Origin: Williamsia serinedens
GTDB lineage: Bacteria > Actinomycetota > Actinomycetes > Mycobacteriales > Mycobacteriaceae
Direction: 5' to 3'
Length of the DNA: 64,000 nt
NCBI RefSeq assembly: GCF_024171725.1
Contig: NZ_JAMTCG010000001.1
Span: 310,001 to 374,000, forward strand
The notes under the pieces were generated by a model. The model saw nothing but the letters and a program-made list of their open reading frames with translations, ran no database searches and was not told where the DNA came from. Shown here one piece after another: positions 17,417 through 26,492 of this stretch. The first letter of the stretch is position 1, and each line of letters opens with the position of its first letter. The position numbers and the translations under genes are program-made.

Positions 17417-17488
17417 TGCGCGATACTGGGATTGAACCAGTGACCTCTTCCGTGTCAGGGAAGCGCTCTCCCACTGAGCTAATCGCGC
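17417..17488 (-). tRNA. tRNA-Val (anticodon GAC)
   Basis: The cloverleaf folds with the 7-bp acceptor GCGCGAT/ATCGCGC, a D arm with GCTC..GAGC, the anticodon stem CTTCC/GGAAG with loop CTGACAC (anticodon GAC), a TTCAATC T-loop and discriminator A. CCA is not encoded. It is the last gene of the minus-strand Gly-Cys-Val tRNA cluster. Confidence 0.95.
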
Positions 17489-17510
17489 GGGTATTGAGTT
17501 GACGATCTGG

Positions 17511-17581
17511 AGGCGGCGACGGGAATCGAACCCGTGTGCACGGCTTTGCAGGCCGTTGCCTCACCACTCGGCCACACCGCC
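17511..17581 (-). tRNA. tRNA-Cys (anticodon GCA)
   Basis: The acceptor stem GGCGGTG/CGCCGCC contains one G-T pair, and the discriminator base is T, typical of tRNA-Cys. The anticodon loop CTGCAAA gives GCA and the T-loop is TTCGATT. It is the middle gene of the minus-strand tRNA cluster. Confidence 0.95.
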
Positions 17582-17602
17582 ACGGTGAAAATTCATCCTC
17601 CG

Positions 17603-17675
17603 AGCGGATGACGGGATTCGAACCCGCGACCCTCACCTTGGCAAGGTGATGCGCTACCAGCTGCGCTACATCCGC
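17603..17675 (-). tRNA. tRNA-Gly (anticodon GCC)
   Basis: The acceptor stem is GCGGATG/CATCCGC with discriminator T. The anticodon stem TCACC/GGTGA holds loop TTGCCAA (anticodon GCC), and the T-loop is TTCGAAT. It is the first gene of the minus-strand tRNA cluster, about 34 bases after the predicted transcription start. Confidence 0.95.
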
Positions 17676-17715
17676 GTGCCCGCGCTGCCTTGTGGGCCTC
17701 GCGGTGCGAAAGGGA

Positions 17716-17744
17716 ACACTATCCGAGGCCCGGACCGCTTACAA
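17716..17744 (-). promoter_or_regulatory. Promoter of the tRNA Gly-Cys-Val cluster
   Basis: Reading the minus strand: TTGTAA (17744-17739), a 17-base spacer, then TAGTGT (17721-17716). Both boxes fit the housekeeping sigma consensus well, and the predicted start is about 34 bases upstream of tRNA-Gly. Confidence 0.7.
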
Positions 17745-17830
17745 ATCGCCTGGTGAGCGTCATTTCGCCGATCGGGTCCGGGTGGTGCGGGCGACAGGCC
17801 GGCGATGCGGGGGCACCGGAATCACCGTGA

Positions 17831-17836
17831 TAGTGT
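17831..17836 (+). promoter_or_regulatory. -10 box of tRNA-Val (CAC)
   Basis: TAGTGT within GATAGTGTTC, about 35 bases before the mature tRNA 5' end. The same GATAGTGTTC core is used by the divergent tRNA cluster promoter. No clear -35 box. Confidence 0.5.
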
Positions 17837-17870
17837 TCTGCACCTGTCGGAGCGCATCGCCGCTCCACGC

Positions 17871-17942
17871 GGTCCCGTGGCTCAGTGGAAGAGCGTCCCG
17901 TTCACACCGGGGAGGTCGCTGGTTCGAACCCAGCCGGGACCA
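17871..17942 (+). tRNA. tRNA-Val (anticodon CAC)
   Basis: The acceptor stem GGTCCCG/CGGGACC with discriminator A is followed by a D arm (GCTC..GAGC), an anticodon stem TCCCG/CGGGG with loop TTCACAC (anticodon CAC), and T-loop TTCGAAC. It stands alone on the plus strand, divergent from the other three tRNAs. Confidence 0.95.
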
Positions 17943-18041
17943 CCCACCTCGCCCCAACACCCACCTTTCGGCTGTACCGCCGCCGGTGTCCGATTCCGTA
18001 CTCTGTGAGGCGACCCTGTCGCCGACGCGAGGACGCCTGAG

Positions 18042-18509
18042 ATGACCGAGCAGACCGACGCCGCGGTGTCCCGTCCCCGCGCGGCCGACGACGTCGACGA
18101 GCCCGGCAGCCTGCTTCCCGACAGCCTGCAGCGCCGGCGACAGAAGCTCGCGGAGAAGCCGGCGCTGGATCTCGCCTACCGGATCGGTGTCGGTGTCGTC
18201 GGCACCGCGGTGCTGATCGTCGGAGTCGTGCTGATCCCGTATCCCGGGCCGGGCTGGCTGATCGTGTTCGCGGGCCTCGGGATCCTCGCGACCGAGTTCA
18301 GCTGGGCGCACCGCCTTCTCCGGTTCGCCCGCGCCAAGTACGACGCCTTCGCCGAGTGGCTCAAGGTGCAGCACTGGTCGGTGCAGCTGCTGTTCGGGCT
18401 CTTCACGTTCGCCGTGGTCGTCGCGACCCTGTGGATCCTGGGCGCGCTGAAGCTGGCCGCGGGGTGGGTCGGCATCGAGTGGTCCTGGCTGGCCAGCCCA
18501 CTGTTCTGA
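18042..18509 (+). CDS. TIGR02611 / PGPGW family membrane protein
   Basis: A 155-residue membrane protein with the family signature PYPGPGWLIVFAGLGILA (about residues 65-82) between hydrophobic segments. Two closely spaced helices lie at about 48-85 and one or two at about 118-150, with a hydrophilic cytoplasmic N-terminus of about 40 residues. The function of the family is not known to me. It lies 111 bases upstream of thrS with a separate -10 box between them, so it is probably not in the thrS operon. Confidence 0.8.
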   Translation: MTEQTDAAVSRPRAADDVDEPGSLLPDSLQRRRQKLAEKPALDLAYRIGVGVVGTAVLIVGVVLIPYPGPGWLIVFAGLGILATEFSWAHRLLRFARAKYDAFAEWLKVQHWSVQLLFGLFTFAVVVATLWILGALKLAAGWVGIEWSWLASPLF

Positions 18510-18553
18510 CGCACCGCCGCCCGACGGCTCCGAGGCCGGCCCCGCGCGGCCGA

Positions 18554-18559
18554 TACGAT
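18554..18559 (+). promoter_or_regulatory. -10 box of thrS operon
   Basis: TACGAT fits TANNNT about 60 bases before the thrS GTG; the GAGGAG ribosome site lies about a dozen bases before that start. No T-box leader is visible. Confidence 0.4.
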
Positions 18560-18620
18560 CTACCCGGCCGCCACCGGTGCCTGGTGACGGCTGCCCCGTC
18601 ACCTGCGAGGAGTCACCACC

Positions 18621-20675
18621 GTGCCCGAGAACGTCCTGCCCGCATCCGTCCGCGTGTCGGCCGGGACCACTGCGGGCACCGCTCTGCGGGACGCGGGTGC
18701 GCCCAACAAGGGACCCGACGCCATCGTCGTCGTGCGTGACCCCGACGGCGCTCTGCACGACCTGTCGTGGGCGCCGGAAGCCGACGTCGACGTCGAACCG
18801 GTTCGCGCCGACTCCGAGGCCGGTCGCTCGGTCATCCGGCACTCGACCGCCCACGTGCTGGCCCAGGCCGTGCAGGAGCTGTTCCCCGACGCGAAGCTCG
18901 GCATCGGCCCGCCGATCACTGACGGCTTCTACTACGACTTCGACGTCGCCGAGCCCTTCACGCCCGAGGACCTCACGGCCCTCGAGAAGAAGATGAAGCA
19001 GATCATCAAGAGCGGCCAGCGGTTCTCGCGCCGGGTCTACGCGTCGCCGGAGGAGGCCAAGGCCGAACTCGCCGGCGAGCCGTACAAGCTCGAGCTCGTC
19101 GACGACAAGGGGTCGGCCGACGACCCCGAGGTGATGGAGGTCGGTGGGGGGGAGCTCACCGCCTACGACAACCTCAATCCGCGGACGGGTGAGCGCATCT
19201 GGGGCGACCTGTGTCGCGGCCCGCACGTGCCGACCACCAAGTACATCCCCGCCTTCAAGGTCACCCGTAGCTCGGCGGCGTACTGGCGTGGTGACCAGTC
19301 GAAGGCCGGCCTGCAGCGCATCTACGGCACCGCCTGGGAGTCGCAGGAGGCCCTCGACACCCACCTGGAGCGCCTGGCGGAGGCCGAGCGTCGCGACCAT
19401 CGCCGCCTCGGCGCCGAGCTCGACCTGTTCAGCTTCCCCGACGAGATCGGTTCGGGGCTCCCGGTGTTCCATCCCCGGGGCGGGATCATCCGCAAGGAGC
19501 TCGAAGACTACTCGCGACTGCGCCACGCACAGGCCGGCTACGAGTTCGTCTACTCACCGCACGCCACGAAGGGCTCGCTGTTCGAGCTGTCCGGGCACCT
19601 CGACTGGTACGCGGAGGGCATGTATCCGCCCATGCAGCTCGACGAGGAGCGCAACGCCGACGGCACCATCCGGAAGCCCTCGGTGGACTACTACCTCAAG
19701 CCGATGAACTGCCCGATGCACAACCTGATCTACCGGTCGCGTGGGCGGTCGTACCGTGAGCTGCCGCTGCGGCTGTTCGAGTTCGGCACCGTCTACCGCT
19801 ACGAGAAGTCGGGTGTCGTGCACGGTCTGACCCGTGCCCGCGGGTTCACCCAGGACGACGCCCACATCTACTGCACCCGCGAACAGATGGGCGACGAGGT
19901 GCGCTCGCTGCTGCAGTTCGTCCTCGACCTGCTGCGCGACTACGGCCTCGACGACTTCTACCTCGAGCTGTCCACGCGCAACCCGGAGAAGTCCATCGGT
20001 TCCGACGAGGCATGGGCCGAGGCGACCGAGGTGCTGCGCGACGCGGCGTCGAGCTTCGGTCTCGACCTCGTCGACGACCCCGGCGGCGCGGCGTTCTACG
20101 CGCCGAAGATCTCGGTGCAGGCCCGCGACGCGATCGGGCGCACCTGGCAGATGTCGACCATCCAGGTCGACCTGATGCTGCCCGACCGCTTCGAGCTGGA
20201 GTACACGGGCACCGACGGCGCCAAGCACCGTCCGGTGATGATCCACCGGGCGCTGTTCGGGTCGATCGAGCGCTTCTTCGGTGTCCTCACCGAGCACTAC
20301 GCGGGGGCGTTCCCGGCGTGGTTGTCGCCGGTGCAGGTGGTCGGCATCCCGGTCGCCGAGGACTACGTACCGCACCTGCAGTCGGTGGTCGACGCCCTGC
20401 GCGAGCACGGGATCCGCGCCGAGGTCGACGCCTCGGAGGACCGGATGCAGAAGAAGATCCGCAACCACACCACGGGTAAGGTCCCGTTCATGATGCTCGC
20501 CGGCGACCGCGACCAGCAGGCCGGCGCCGTCAGCTTCCGGTTCCGCGACGGTACGCAGGTCAACGGCGTGCCGGTGGCCACCGCGGTCGACGCGATCGTC
20601 GACTGGGTGCGCACGCGCCGGAACGCGTCGCCGACGGAGGCGTTGTTCGAGAACCTGGTCCCGGGGTCGGCGTGA
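18621..20675 (+). CDS. thrS: Threonyl-tRNA synthetase
   Basis: A 684-residue class II synthetase that charges tRNA-Thr. The order is an N-terminal TGS domain (about 1-75), an editing domain with HSTAH near residue 74, a catalytic core and an anticodon-binding domain from about 560. The core shows MNCPMHN with the zinc-binding cysteine near residue 363 and motif 2 at [11 protein letters not shown]. The GTG start follows a GAGGAGTCACC leader. It leads the operon continuing into the HIT phosphorylase and PIM genes, overlapping the next gene by four bases. Confidence 0.97.
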   Translation: MPENVLPASVRVSAGTTAGTALRDAGAPNKGPDAIVVVRDPDGALHDLSWAPEADVDVEPVRADSEAGRSVIRHSTAHVLAQAVQELFPDAKLGIGPPITDGFYYDFDVAEPFTPEDLTALEKKMKQIIKSGQRFSRRVYASPEEAKAELAGEPYKLELVDDKGSADDPEVMEVGGGELTAYDNLNPRTGERIWGDLCRGPHVPTTKYIPAFKVTRSSAAYWRGDQSKAGLQRIYGTAWESQEALDTHLERLAEAERRDHRRLGAELDLFSFPDEIGSGLPVFHPRGGIIRKELEDYSRLRHAQAGYEFVYSPHATKGSLFELSGHLDWYAEGMYPPMQLDEERNADGTIRKPSVDYYLKPMNCPMHNLIYRSRGRSYRELPLRLFEFGTVYRYEKSGVVHGLTRARGFTQDDAHIYCTREQMGDEVRSLLQFVLDLLRDYGLDDFYLELSTRNPEKSIGSDEAWAEATEVLRDAASSFGLDLVDDPGGAAFYAPKISVQARDAIGRTWQMSTIQVDLMLPDRFELEYTGTDGAKHRPVMIHRALFGSIERFFGVLTEHYAGAFPAWLSPVQVVGIPVAEDYVPHLQSVVDALREHGIRAEVDASEDRMQKKIRNHTTGKVPFMMLAGDRDQQAGAVSFRFRDGTQVNGVPVATAVDAIVDWVRTRRNASPTEALFENLVPGSA

Positions 20676-21229
20676 GTGACGACTCGATCCGCGACGAGGG
20701 GGCCGGTGAACCCGACCGGTTGACCCGACTGTGGAGTCCGCACCGGATGTCCTACATCACGGGGTCCATCAAGGCGCCCGCGGGCGGTTCCGCGGGCTCG
20801 AGCCATCCTTTCATCGACATCCCGCTCATGTCCGACGAGGACGGCCTCGTCGTCGCCCGCGGCGAGAGCGTCTACTGCGTGCTGAACCTGTACCCGTACA
20901 ACCCGGGCCACTCGATGATCGTGCCGTACCGGCAGGTCGCCGACCTCGAGGACCTCACCCAGGCCGAGAGCACCGAGTTGATGGCCTTCACGCAGCGACT
21001 GATCCGCGCGATCAAGTCGGTGTCGCGGCCGCACGCCTTCAACGTCGGCCTCAATCTCGGTGCCGCGGCGGGTGGCTCGCTGGCCGAGCACCTGCACATG
21101 CACGTGGTGCCCCGGTGGGGTGGCGACGCCAACTTCATCACGGTCATCGGCGAGACCAAGGTGATGCCGCAGCTGCTCCGCGACACCCGCTCCCTGCTCG
21201 CGCAGGCGTGGATCGACGTCGAGGCCTGA
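20672..21229 (+). CDS. HIT-family AP4A phosphorylase-like protein
   Basis: A 185-residue histidine-triad protein with His140, His142 and His144 in HLHMHVV. The relative in M. tuberculosis at this position (from memory Rv2613c) is an AP4A phosphorylase that splits diadenosine tetraphosphate to ATP and ADP. A role clearing dinucleotides made by aminoacyl-tRNA synthetases would suit its coupling to thrS, which is inference. The GTG start overlaps the thrS stop by four bases. Confidence 0.88.
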   Translation: MSDDSIRDEGAGEPDRLTRLWSPHRMSYITGSIKAPAGGSAGSSHPFIDIPLMSDEDGLVVARGESVYCVLNLYPYNPGHSMIVPYRQVADLEDLTQAESTELMAFTQRLIRAIKSVSRPHAFNVGLNLGAAAGGSLAEHLHMHVVPRWGGDANFITVIGETKVMPQLLRDTRSLLAQAWIDVEA

Positions 21230-21230
21230 G

Positions 21231-21905
21231 ATGGCCCGTTTCCTGAGCATCCGTGGCCGCGCCGGCATGGGCCGCATCAACGAGCCCATCGCCCGGGCGC
21301 TGCTGCGGGTGGGTCTCACGCCCGACTCCATGACCATCATCGGGACGGTCGCATCGGTCGCGTCGGCGATCGCGCTGTTCCCGACCGGTCACCTGCTCAT
21401 CGGGGCGCTGCTCATCTGGTTGTTCGTCATGTTCGACATGCTCGACGGCACCATGGCCCGCGCCCGCGGCGGCGGCACCCGCTACGGCGCCGTCCTCGAC
21501 GCCACCTGTGATCGCATCGCCGACGGTGCGATCTTCGCCGCGCTCGGCTGGTGGTCGGTGGTGCACACCGATCACCCGGTCTTGTTCGTCGGTCTGATGA
21601 TCTGCCTGGTCACCTCGCAGGTCATCTCCTACGCGAAGGCCCGCGCCGAGGCCAGCGGGCTGAACGGCAACGGTGGTCTCATCGAGCGCCCCGAACGCCT
21701 GATCATCATCCTGGTCGGCGCGGGCTTCACGGGGATGGGTCTGCCGTGGGCCGTCCACGTCGCGACGTGGGTGCTCGCCGTCGGCAGCGTCGTCACCGTC
21801 GGCCAGCGGATGCTGTCGATCTCACGATCCCCGGGTGCGCGCGACCTCCTCCCGCTGGGCACCCCGGCGCCCTCGCAGACCGGAGAGCAGGACCCGACCC
21901 GGTGA
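21231..21905 (+). CDS. pgsA: Phosphatidylinositol phosphate synthase (CDP-alcohol phosphatidyltransferase)
   Basis: A 224-residue membrane enzyme that joins CDP-diacylglycerol to inositol phosphate, the entry step to phosphatidylinositol and PIMs. The complete family motif is present: Asp69, Asp72-Gly73, Ala76-Arg77, Gly86, Asp90 and Asp94 (within DMLDGTMARARG and LDATCDR). About six helices are visible. It begins one base after the HIT gene and overlaps patA by four bases. The product call relies on the adjacent patA-pimA genes; other CDP-alcohol transferases share the motif. Confidence 0.92.
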   Translation: MARFLSIRGRAGMGRINEPIARALLRVGLTPDSMTIIGTVASVASAIALFPTGHLLIGALLIWLFVMFDMLDGTMARARGGGTRYGAVLDATCDRIADGAIFAALGWWSVVHTDHPVLFVGLMICLVTSQVISYAKARAEASGLNGNGGLIERPERLIIILVGAGFTGMGLPWAVHVATWVLAVGSVVTVGQRMLSISRSPGARDLLPLGTPAPSQTGEQDPTR

Positions 21906-22825
21906 GTCTCGCCGAGCGCGCCGCCGACCTCGGCTACGGCGCGGGATGGTCCGTGGTCCGACGCCTGCCCGAGCCCTGGGTGCGCGCGGTCTTCGACGCC
22001 GCGGGCGGCCGAGCCGGGGCCAAGGGTGGCCCGGAACAGCTGCGGCGCAACCTCTCCCGTGTGCTCGGTGTCGACGCCGCAGAGGTCCCCGACGACCTCA
22101 TGCGGGCCGCGACGCGGTCCTATACGCGGTACTGGCGCGAGGCGTTCCGCCTGCCCTCGATGGACTTCGCGCAGGCCGCGTCCCGCGTCCACGTCGCGCC
22201 GCAGGACCTCGCGAACTTCGAGGAGGCGTACGCCCGGGGCAAGGGCGTCGTGTTCGCGCTGCCACACAGCGGCAACTGGGACATGGCGGGCGTGTGGCTG
22301 GTGAACCGCATCGGCGGGTTCTCCACCGTCGCCGAGCGACTCAAGCCCGAGTCGCTGTTCGAACGGTTCGTCGCCTACCGCGAGAGCCTCGGATTCGAGA
22401 TCTTCCCGCTGTCCGGCGGCGAGCAGCCGCCGTTCGGACAGCTCGCAGAGCGCCTCCGGGCAGGCAGGGTGGTGTGCCTGCTCGCCGAGCGCGATCTCGC
22501 CGAACACGGTGTGCCGGTGACGTTCTTCGGTGAGCCCACGCGCATGCCGGCCGGTCCCGCCAAGCTCGCCATCGAGACCGGGGCCGCGCTGCTCCCGGTC
22601 CACCACTGGTTCACCGACACCCACGGTTCGCAGATCTCGTGCGACCCGCCGGTCGACGTCTCGGGCGGGTTGCAGGCGGCGACACAGGCGATGGCCGACG
22701 TGTTCGCCCGCAACATCGCCGCGCACCCCCAGGACTGGCACATGCTGCAGCCGCTGTGGGAGGCCGACTGGTCCCGGGGTCGCCGCGAGCGACTCGGTGT
22801 GACGGGCGAGGATGGCGCGCCATGA
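21902..22825 (+). CDS. patA: Phosphatidylinositol mannoside acyltransferase
   Basis: A 307-residue LpxL/HtrB-type acyltransferase that in mycobacteria adds a palmitoyl chain to the mannose of PIM1/PIM2 at the inner face of the membrane. The HX4D catalytic motif is His122 and Asp127 in HSGNWD, and a second acidic motif appears in LLAERDLAE near residue 198. The GTG start overlaps pgsA and the stop overlaps pimA, each by four bases, so three PIM enzymes are translated from one message. Confidence 0.92.
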   Translation: MSLAERAADLGYGAGWSVVRRLPEPWVRAVFDAAGGRAGAKGGPEQLRRNLSRVLGVDAAEVPDDLMRAATRSYTRYWREAFRLPSMDFAQAASRVHVAPQDLANFEEAYARGKGVVFALPHSGNWDMAGVWLVNRIGGFSTVAERLKPESLFERFVAYRESLGFEIFPLSGGEQPPFGQLAERLRAGRVVCLLAERDLAEHGVPVTFFGEPTRMPAGPAKLAIETGAALLPVHHWFTDTHGSQISCDPPVDVSGGLQAATQAMADVFARNIAAHPQDWHMLQPLWEADWSRGRRERLGVTGEDGAP

Positions 22826-23946
22826 GGATCGGCATGATCTGCCCGTACGCCTTCGACACCCCCGGCGGTGTCCAGGCGCACGTCGTCGAGCTCGCGCAGG
22901 TGTTCATCGAGCGCGGCCACACCGTCAGCGTCCTCGCGCCCGCCGGGGACGACGTCGCCCTGCCCGACTACGTCGTGTCCGTCGGTCCGGCGCTGGCCAT
23001 CCCGTACAACGGCTCGGTCTCGCGGGTGAACTTCGGCCCCGAGGCCTACCGCCGTCTGCGGACGTGGTTGCGCGACGGGCAGTTCGACGTGTTGCACGTC
23101 CACGAGCCGAACGCGCCGAGCATCTCGATGTTGTCGCTCATGGTGGCGCAGGGCCCGATCGTCACCACGTTCCACACGTCGACGACGAAATCGTTGTGGC
23201 TGAGCATCTTCCAGGGCATCCTGCGGCCCTACCACGAGCGGATCGTCGGCAAGATCGCCGTGTCCGAGCTCGCCCGACGGTGGCAGATGGAGTCCCTCGG
23301 ATCCGACGCGGTCGAGATCCCCAACGGCATCCACGTCGCGGCGTTCGCCGACGCCCAGCCACTCGACGGTCATGCCCGACGGGGCCGCACCATCCTGTTC
23401 CTCGGGCGCTACGACGAGCCCCGCAAGGGCATCGACGTCCTCATGCGCGCGCTGCCGTCGATCGTCTCGGCGATCCCGGACGTGCGCGTCCTGGTCGTCG
23501 GCACCGGGCACGAACGCGCGCTGCGTCGTCGCGCCGGCGCACTGTCCGACCACCTCGAGTTCCTGGGCCAGGTCGACGACGCGACCAAGGCCCGCGCCCT
23601 GGCGTCGGCCGACGTCTACGTCGCCCCCAACCTCGGTGGCGAGAGCTTCGGGATCGTGCTCGTCGAGGCGATGGCCTCGGGCGCGGCCGTGGTAGCCAGC
23701 GACCTCGACGCGTTCCGCCGTGTGCTCGACGACGGCCGAGCCGGCCGCCTGGTGCGGGCGGGGGAGCCGGCGGCGCTCTCGTCCGCCGTCGTCGACCTGC
23801 TCCGTGACGACGACGCCCGCGCGGCGCTCGTCGCCACCGCCCACGAGGTGGCCCTGCGCTACGACTGGTCGCGCATCGCCGACCGCATCCTGCAGGTCTA
23901 CGAGACCGTGGTGGTCGGTGCGGACCCCGTGTTCGTCAGCGACTGA
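22822..23946 (+). CDS. pimA: Phosphatidylinositol alpha-mannosyltransferase
   Basis: PimA transfers the first mannose from GDP-mannose to position 2 of phosphatidylinositol. The 374-residue GT4 enzyme has a GT-B fold: an N-terminal acceptor domain starting MRIGMICPYAFDTPGGVQ with the glycine-rich loop, and a C-terminal nucleotide-sugar domain with FLGRYDEPRKG and the EX7E motif in GGESFGIVLVEAMASG near residue 275. The ATG overlaps the patA stop. Confidence 0.95.
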   Translation: MRIGMICPYAFDTPGGVQAHVVELAQVFIERGHTVSVLAPAGDDVALPDYVVSVGPALAIPYNGSVSRVNFGPEAYRRLRTWLRDGQFDVLHVHEPNAPSISMLSLMVAQGPIVTTFHTSTTKSLWLSIFQGILRPYHERIVGKIAVSELARRWQMESLGSDAVEIPNGIHVAAFADAQPLDGHARRGRTILFLGRYDEPRKGIDVLMRALPSIVSAIPDVRVLVVGTGHERALRRRAGALSDHLEFLGQVDDATKARALASADVYVAPNLGGESFGIVLVEAMASGAAVVASDLDAFRRVLDDGRAGRLVRAGEPAALSSAVVDLLRDDDARAALVATAHEVALRYDWSRIADRILQVYETVVVGADPVFVSD

Positions 23947-23976
23947 GCCCGTGACCCCGACCAGGAGAACCCGCCC

Positions 23977-24477
23977 ATGACGGTGTCCGCACTGACCATC
24001 CTCGTGACCGCGATCGTGGTGGTCGTCGTCGGCGTCGGGGTGGGGTGGGTCTACAAGACGGCGAACCGTCTGGACCGACTGCACGTCCGGGTCGACCTCG
24101 CCTGGCAGGCTCTGGACGCCGCCCTGGCGCGGCGCGCGGTCGTGGCGCGCGCGATCGGAGCCGGGCTCGGTCCCGACGGTCGCGAGCTGATCGCCTCGGC
24201 CGACCGGGCCGAGCGTGCGGACCGCGAGGACCGGGAGGTCGCGGAGAACACGGTGTCGGCGCAGCTCTCCCAGGTCGACCACTCGACGCTCCGGGCGCAA
24301 CTGGTGTCCGAACTCGCCGACGCCGAGACCCGCGTGATGATCTCGCGGCGCTTCTACAACGACGCGGTCCGCGACACCCTCGCGCTGCGGCGGCGCCGAC
24401 CGGTCCGCTGGCTGCAGCTCGGCGGGACCGCCCCCGAGCCGCGCTACCTGGAGATCGTCGAGCGCGTCTCCTCCTGA
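23977..24477 (+). CDS. LemA-like membrane protein
   Basis: A 166-residue protein with one N-terminal membrane helix (about residues 7-26, rich in valine and glycine) and a helical cytoplasmic or exported domain. The pattern VRVDLAWQALDAALARRA near residue 42 and ARRFYNDAV-like SRRFYNDAVRDT near residue 125 are typical of the LemA family. Function is unknown. The ATG follows an AGGAG site and is 30 bases after pimA, so it likely ends the thrS-pimA operon. Confidence 0.72.
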   Translation: MTVSALTILVTAIVVVVVGVGVGWVYKTANRLDRLHVRVDLAWQALDAALARRAVVARAIGAGLGPDGRELIASADRAERADREDREVAENTVSAQLSQVDHSTLRAQLVSELADAETRVMISRRFYNDAVRDTLALRRRRPVRWLQLGGTAPEPRYLEIVERVSS

Positions 24478-24545
24478 ACAGTTCGTTCGACATCTCACCT
24501 GTGAGCCCCCGCACTCCGCGTGGGTGAGGCCGGTGGGCGTACGCC

Positions 24546-24551
24546 TAAACT
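24546..24551 (+). promoter_or_regulatory. -10 box of pdxS
   Basis: TAAACT fits TANNNT about 70 bases before the pdxS ATG; a GAGACGAGAAGACG purine-rich site precedes the start. No clear -35 or PdxR-type operator could be identified. Confidence 0.45.
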
Positions 24552-24620
24552 CTCGGTGGACACCAGCTGTACGCACTCGATGGTGCGCCGGATCGGCGCA
24601 CGTCAGGAGACGAGAAGACG

Positions 24621-25553
24621 ATGACCACCGTCAACGGACACGGGCCCGACGCGACCGAGGGCACCGCACCGACGGGAGCGGGCACCGCGCGCGTCAAGCG
24701 CGGCATGGCCGAGATGCTCAAGGGCGGCGTGATCATGGACGTCGTCACCCCCGAGCAGGCGAAGATCGCCGAGGACGCCGGTGCGGTCGCCGTCATGGCG
24801 CTCGAGCGAGTCCCCGCCGACATCCGTGCCGAGGGCGGCGTGTCGCGCATGAGCGACCCCGACATGATCGACGGCATCATCGCGGCCGTCTCGATCCCGG
24901 TGATGGCCAAGGCGCGCATCGGCCACTTCGTCGAGGCGCAGATCCTGCAGAGCCTCGGCGTCGACTACATCGACGAGTCCGAGGTGCTCACCCCGGCCGA
25001 CTACACCCACCACATCGACAAGTTCGCCTTCACCGTCCCGTTCGTCTGCGGCGCGACCAACCTGGGCGAGGCGCTGCGGCGCATCACCGAGGGTGCGGCG
25101 ATGATCCGGTCGAAGGGTGAGGCCGGCACCGGCGACGTCTCGAACGCGACGACCCACATGCGCACCATCGGCGGGGAAATCCGTCGTCTCACGTCGCTGC
25201 AGTCCGAGGAGCTCTACCGGGCGGCCAAGGACCTGCAGGCGCCGTACGAGCTCGTTGCCGAGGTCGCCCGCCTCGGGCGCCTGCCGGTCACGATGTTCAC
25301 TGCCGGTGGCATCGCCACCCCGGCCGACGCCGCGATGATGATGCAGCTCGGCGCGGACGGCGTGTTCGTCGGCTCCGGCATCTTCAAGTCGGGCAACCCG
25401 GCCGAGCGTGCCGCGGCGATCGTGCAGGCCACCACCTTCCACGATGACCCCGACGTGCTGGCCAAGGTGTCGCGCGGCCTCGGCGAGGCGATGGTCGGCA
25501 TCAACGTCGAGCAGCTGCCGCAGCCGCACCGGCTCGCCGAGCGCGGCTGGTAG
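24621..25553 (+). CDS. pdxS: Pyridoxal 5'-phosphate synthase, synthase subunit
   Basis: PdxS condenses ribose 5-phosphate, glyceraldehyde 3-phosphate and ammonia to pyridoxal 5'-phosphate, with ammonia delivered by PdxT. The 310-residue beta/alpha barrel shows [15 protein letters not shown] near residue 60 and the catalytic-lysine region [11 protein letters not shown] near residue 95. The N-terminal 25 residues are a variable extension. Its partner pdxT lies about 1.8 kb downstream, separated by a PP2C phosphatase and tesB. Confidence 0.97.
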   Translation: MTTVNGHGPDATEGTAPTGAGTARVKRGMAEMLKGGVIMDVVTPEQAKIAEDAGAVAVMALERVPADIRAEGGVSRMSDPDMIDGIIAAVSIPVMAKARIGHFVEAQILQSLGVDYIDESEVLTPADYTHHIDKFAFTVPFVCGATNLGEALRRITEGAAMIRSKGEAGTGDVSNATTHMRTIGGEIRRLTSLQSEELYRAAKDLQAPYELVAEVARLGRLPVTMFTAGGIATPADAAMMMQLGADGVFVGSGIFKSGNPAERAAAIVQATTFHDDPDVLAKVSRGLGEAMVGINVEQLPQPHRLAERGW

Positions 25554-25615
25554 GCACCGCACATGGGTCGGGGGACCACACGCGCACCGAGGTCGCCTCG
25601 TCCGGGGTCGGCGCG

Positions 25616-26401
25616 GTGAGCGCCGCGCCGATCCGCGACGCGACCGTCGCCGGTGTCCATCACCGCGGCGACCTCGAGTTGCTGTGGTCGGCGGTCAGCG
25701 ACGTCGGGCTGGTCCGCGAGACCAACGAGGACGCCGCGCTGGTGTCAGAGGGTCGGTTCCTGCTCGCCGACGGCATGGGCGGACACGATCGCGGTGAGGT
25801 GGCCAGCGAGAGTGCGCTGAGCGCGCTCGGCGAGGTCGAACTCGCCGACATGGCGACCACCCGCGACGGCGTGGTCGCCGCCCTGGACTCCGCGCAGGAG
25901 ACGATCGCGGGGATCTCGTCACGCAACGGCCGCCGGGCCGGCACCACCGTCACCGGCGCGGTCCTGGTCACCTACGACGACGCCGACCAGTGGTTGGTGC
26001 TCAACATCGGCGACTCGCGGACCTACCGCTGGTCCGACGGCACCCTCGAGCAGGTCACCGCCGACCACTCGCAGGTCCAGGAACTCGTCGACGCCGGATA
26101 CCTCACCCCCGAGCAGGCCCGGGTCGACCCCCGGCGCAACGTCATCACCCGCGCGCTGGGTGCCGGCATGGACGCCGAGGCCGACTTCTTCCTGTTCCCG
26201 GTGGTGCGCGGGGACGTCCTGCTGGTGTGCTCCGACGGCCTGACCGGCGAACTCCCGGACGGTGAGATCGCCGCGATCGTCGCCGAGCACGCGACGACCG
26301 AGAACCCCGACCCCCAGGCGCTGGCCACCGAACTCGTCCAGGCGACGCTGTCGCTCGGCGCGCGGGACAACGTCACCGTCGTCGTCGTGATGGTGCGCTG
26401 A
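25616..26401 (+). CDS. PP2C-family serine/threonine protein phosphatase
   Basis: A 261-residue metal-dependent phosphatase with no membrane segment. All main PP2C motifs are intact: ETNEDAAL near residue 37, ADGMGGHDRGE near 53, NIGDSRTYRW near 129, CSDGLTGEL near 204 and ARDNVTVVVV near the end, with the metal-binding aspartates present. No serine/threonine kinase gene is nearby. It sits between pdxS and tesB, where I do not recall a counterpart in M. tuberculosis. The GTG start is 62 bases after pdxS; a hairpin follows the stop. Confidence 0.88.
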   Translation: MSAAPIRDATVAGVHHRGDLELLWSAVSDVGLVRETNEDAALVSEGRFLLADGMGGHDRGEVASESALSALGEVELADMATTRDGVVAALDSAQETIAGISSRNGRRAGTTVTGAVLVTYDDADQWLVLNIGDSRTYRWSDGTLEQVTADHSQVQELVDAGYLTPEQARVDPRRNVITRALGAGMDAEADFFLFPVVRGDVLLVCSDGLTGELPDGEIAAIVAEHATTENPDPQALATELVQATLSLGARDNVTVVVVMVR

Positions 26402-26427
26402 CCCACATCCGACGACGCGGATGCGGG
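26402..26427 (+). terminator. Hairpin after PP2C gene
   Basis: CCCACATCCG (26402-26411) pairs with CGGATGCGGG (26418-26427) with one mismatch around a six-base loop. No T-tract follows, so termination is uncertain. Confidence 0.35.
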
Positions 26428-26492
26428 ATCGCGCCGCGCCAGGTGAGAAGATCGTCCACCGTGACGAACGATCCCCGGGCGGTGCAGGGCTG

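Noticed and set aside
24476-24500. LexA-like box near the end of the LemA-like gene (GAACAGTTCGTTCGA)
   Set aside because: Only one half-site matches in register. The spacing between GAAC and the second GTTC is wrong, and no damage-related gene follows.
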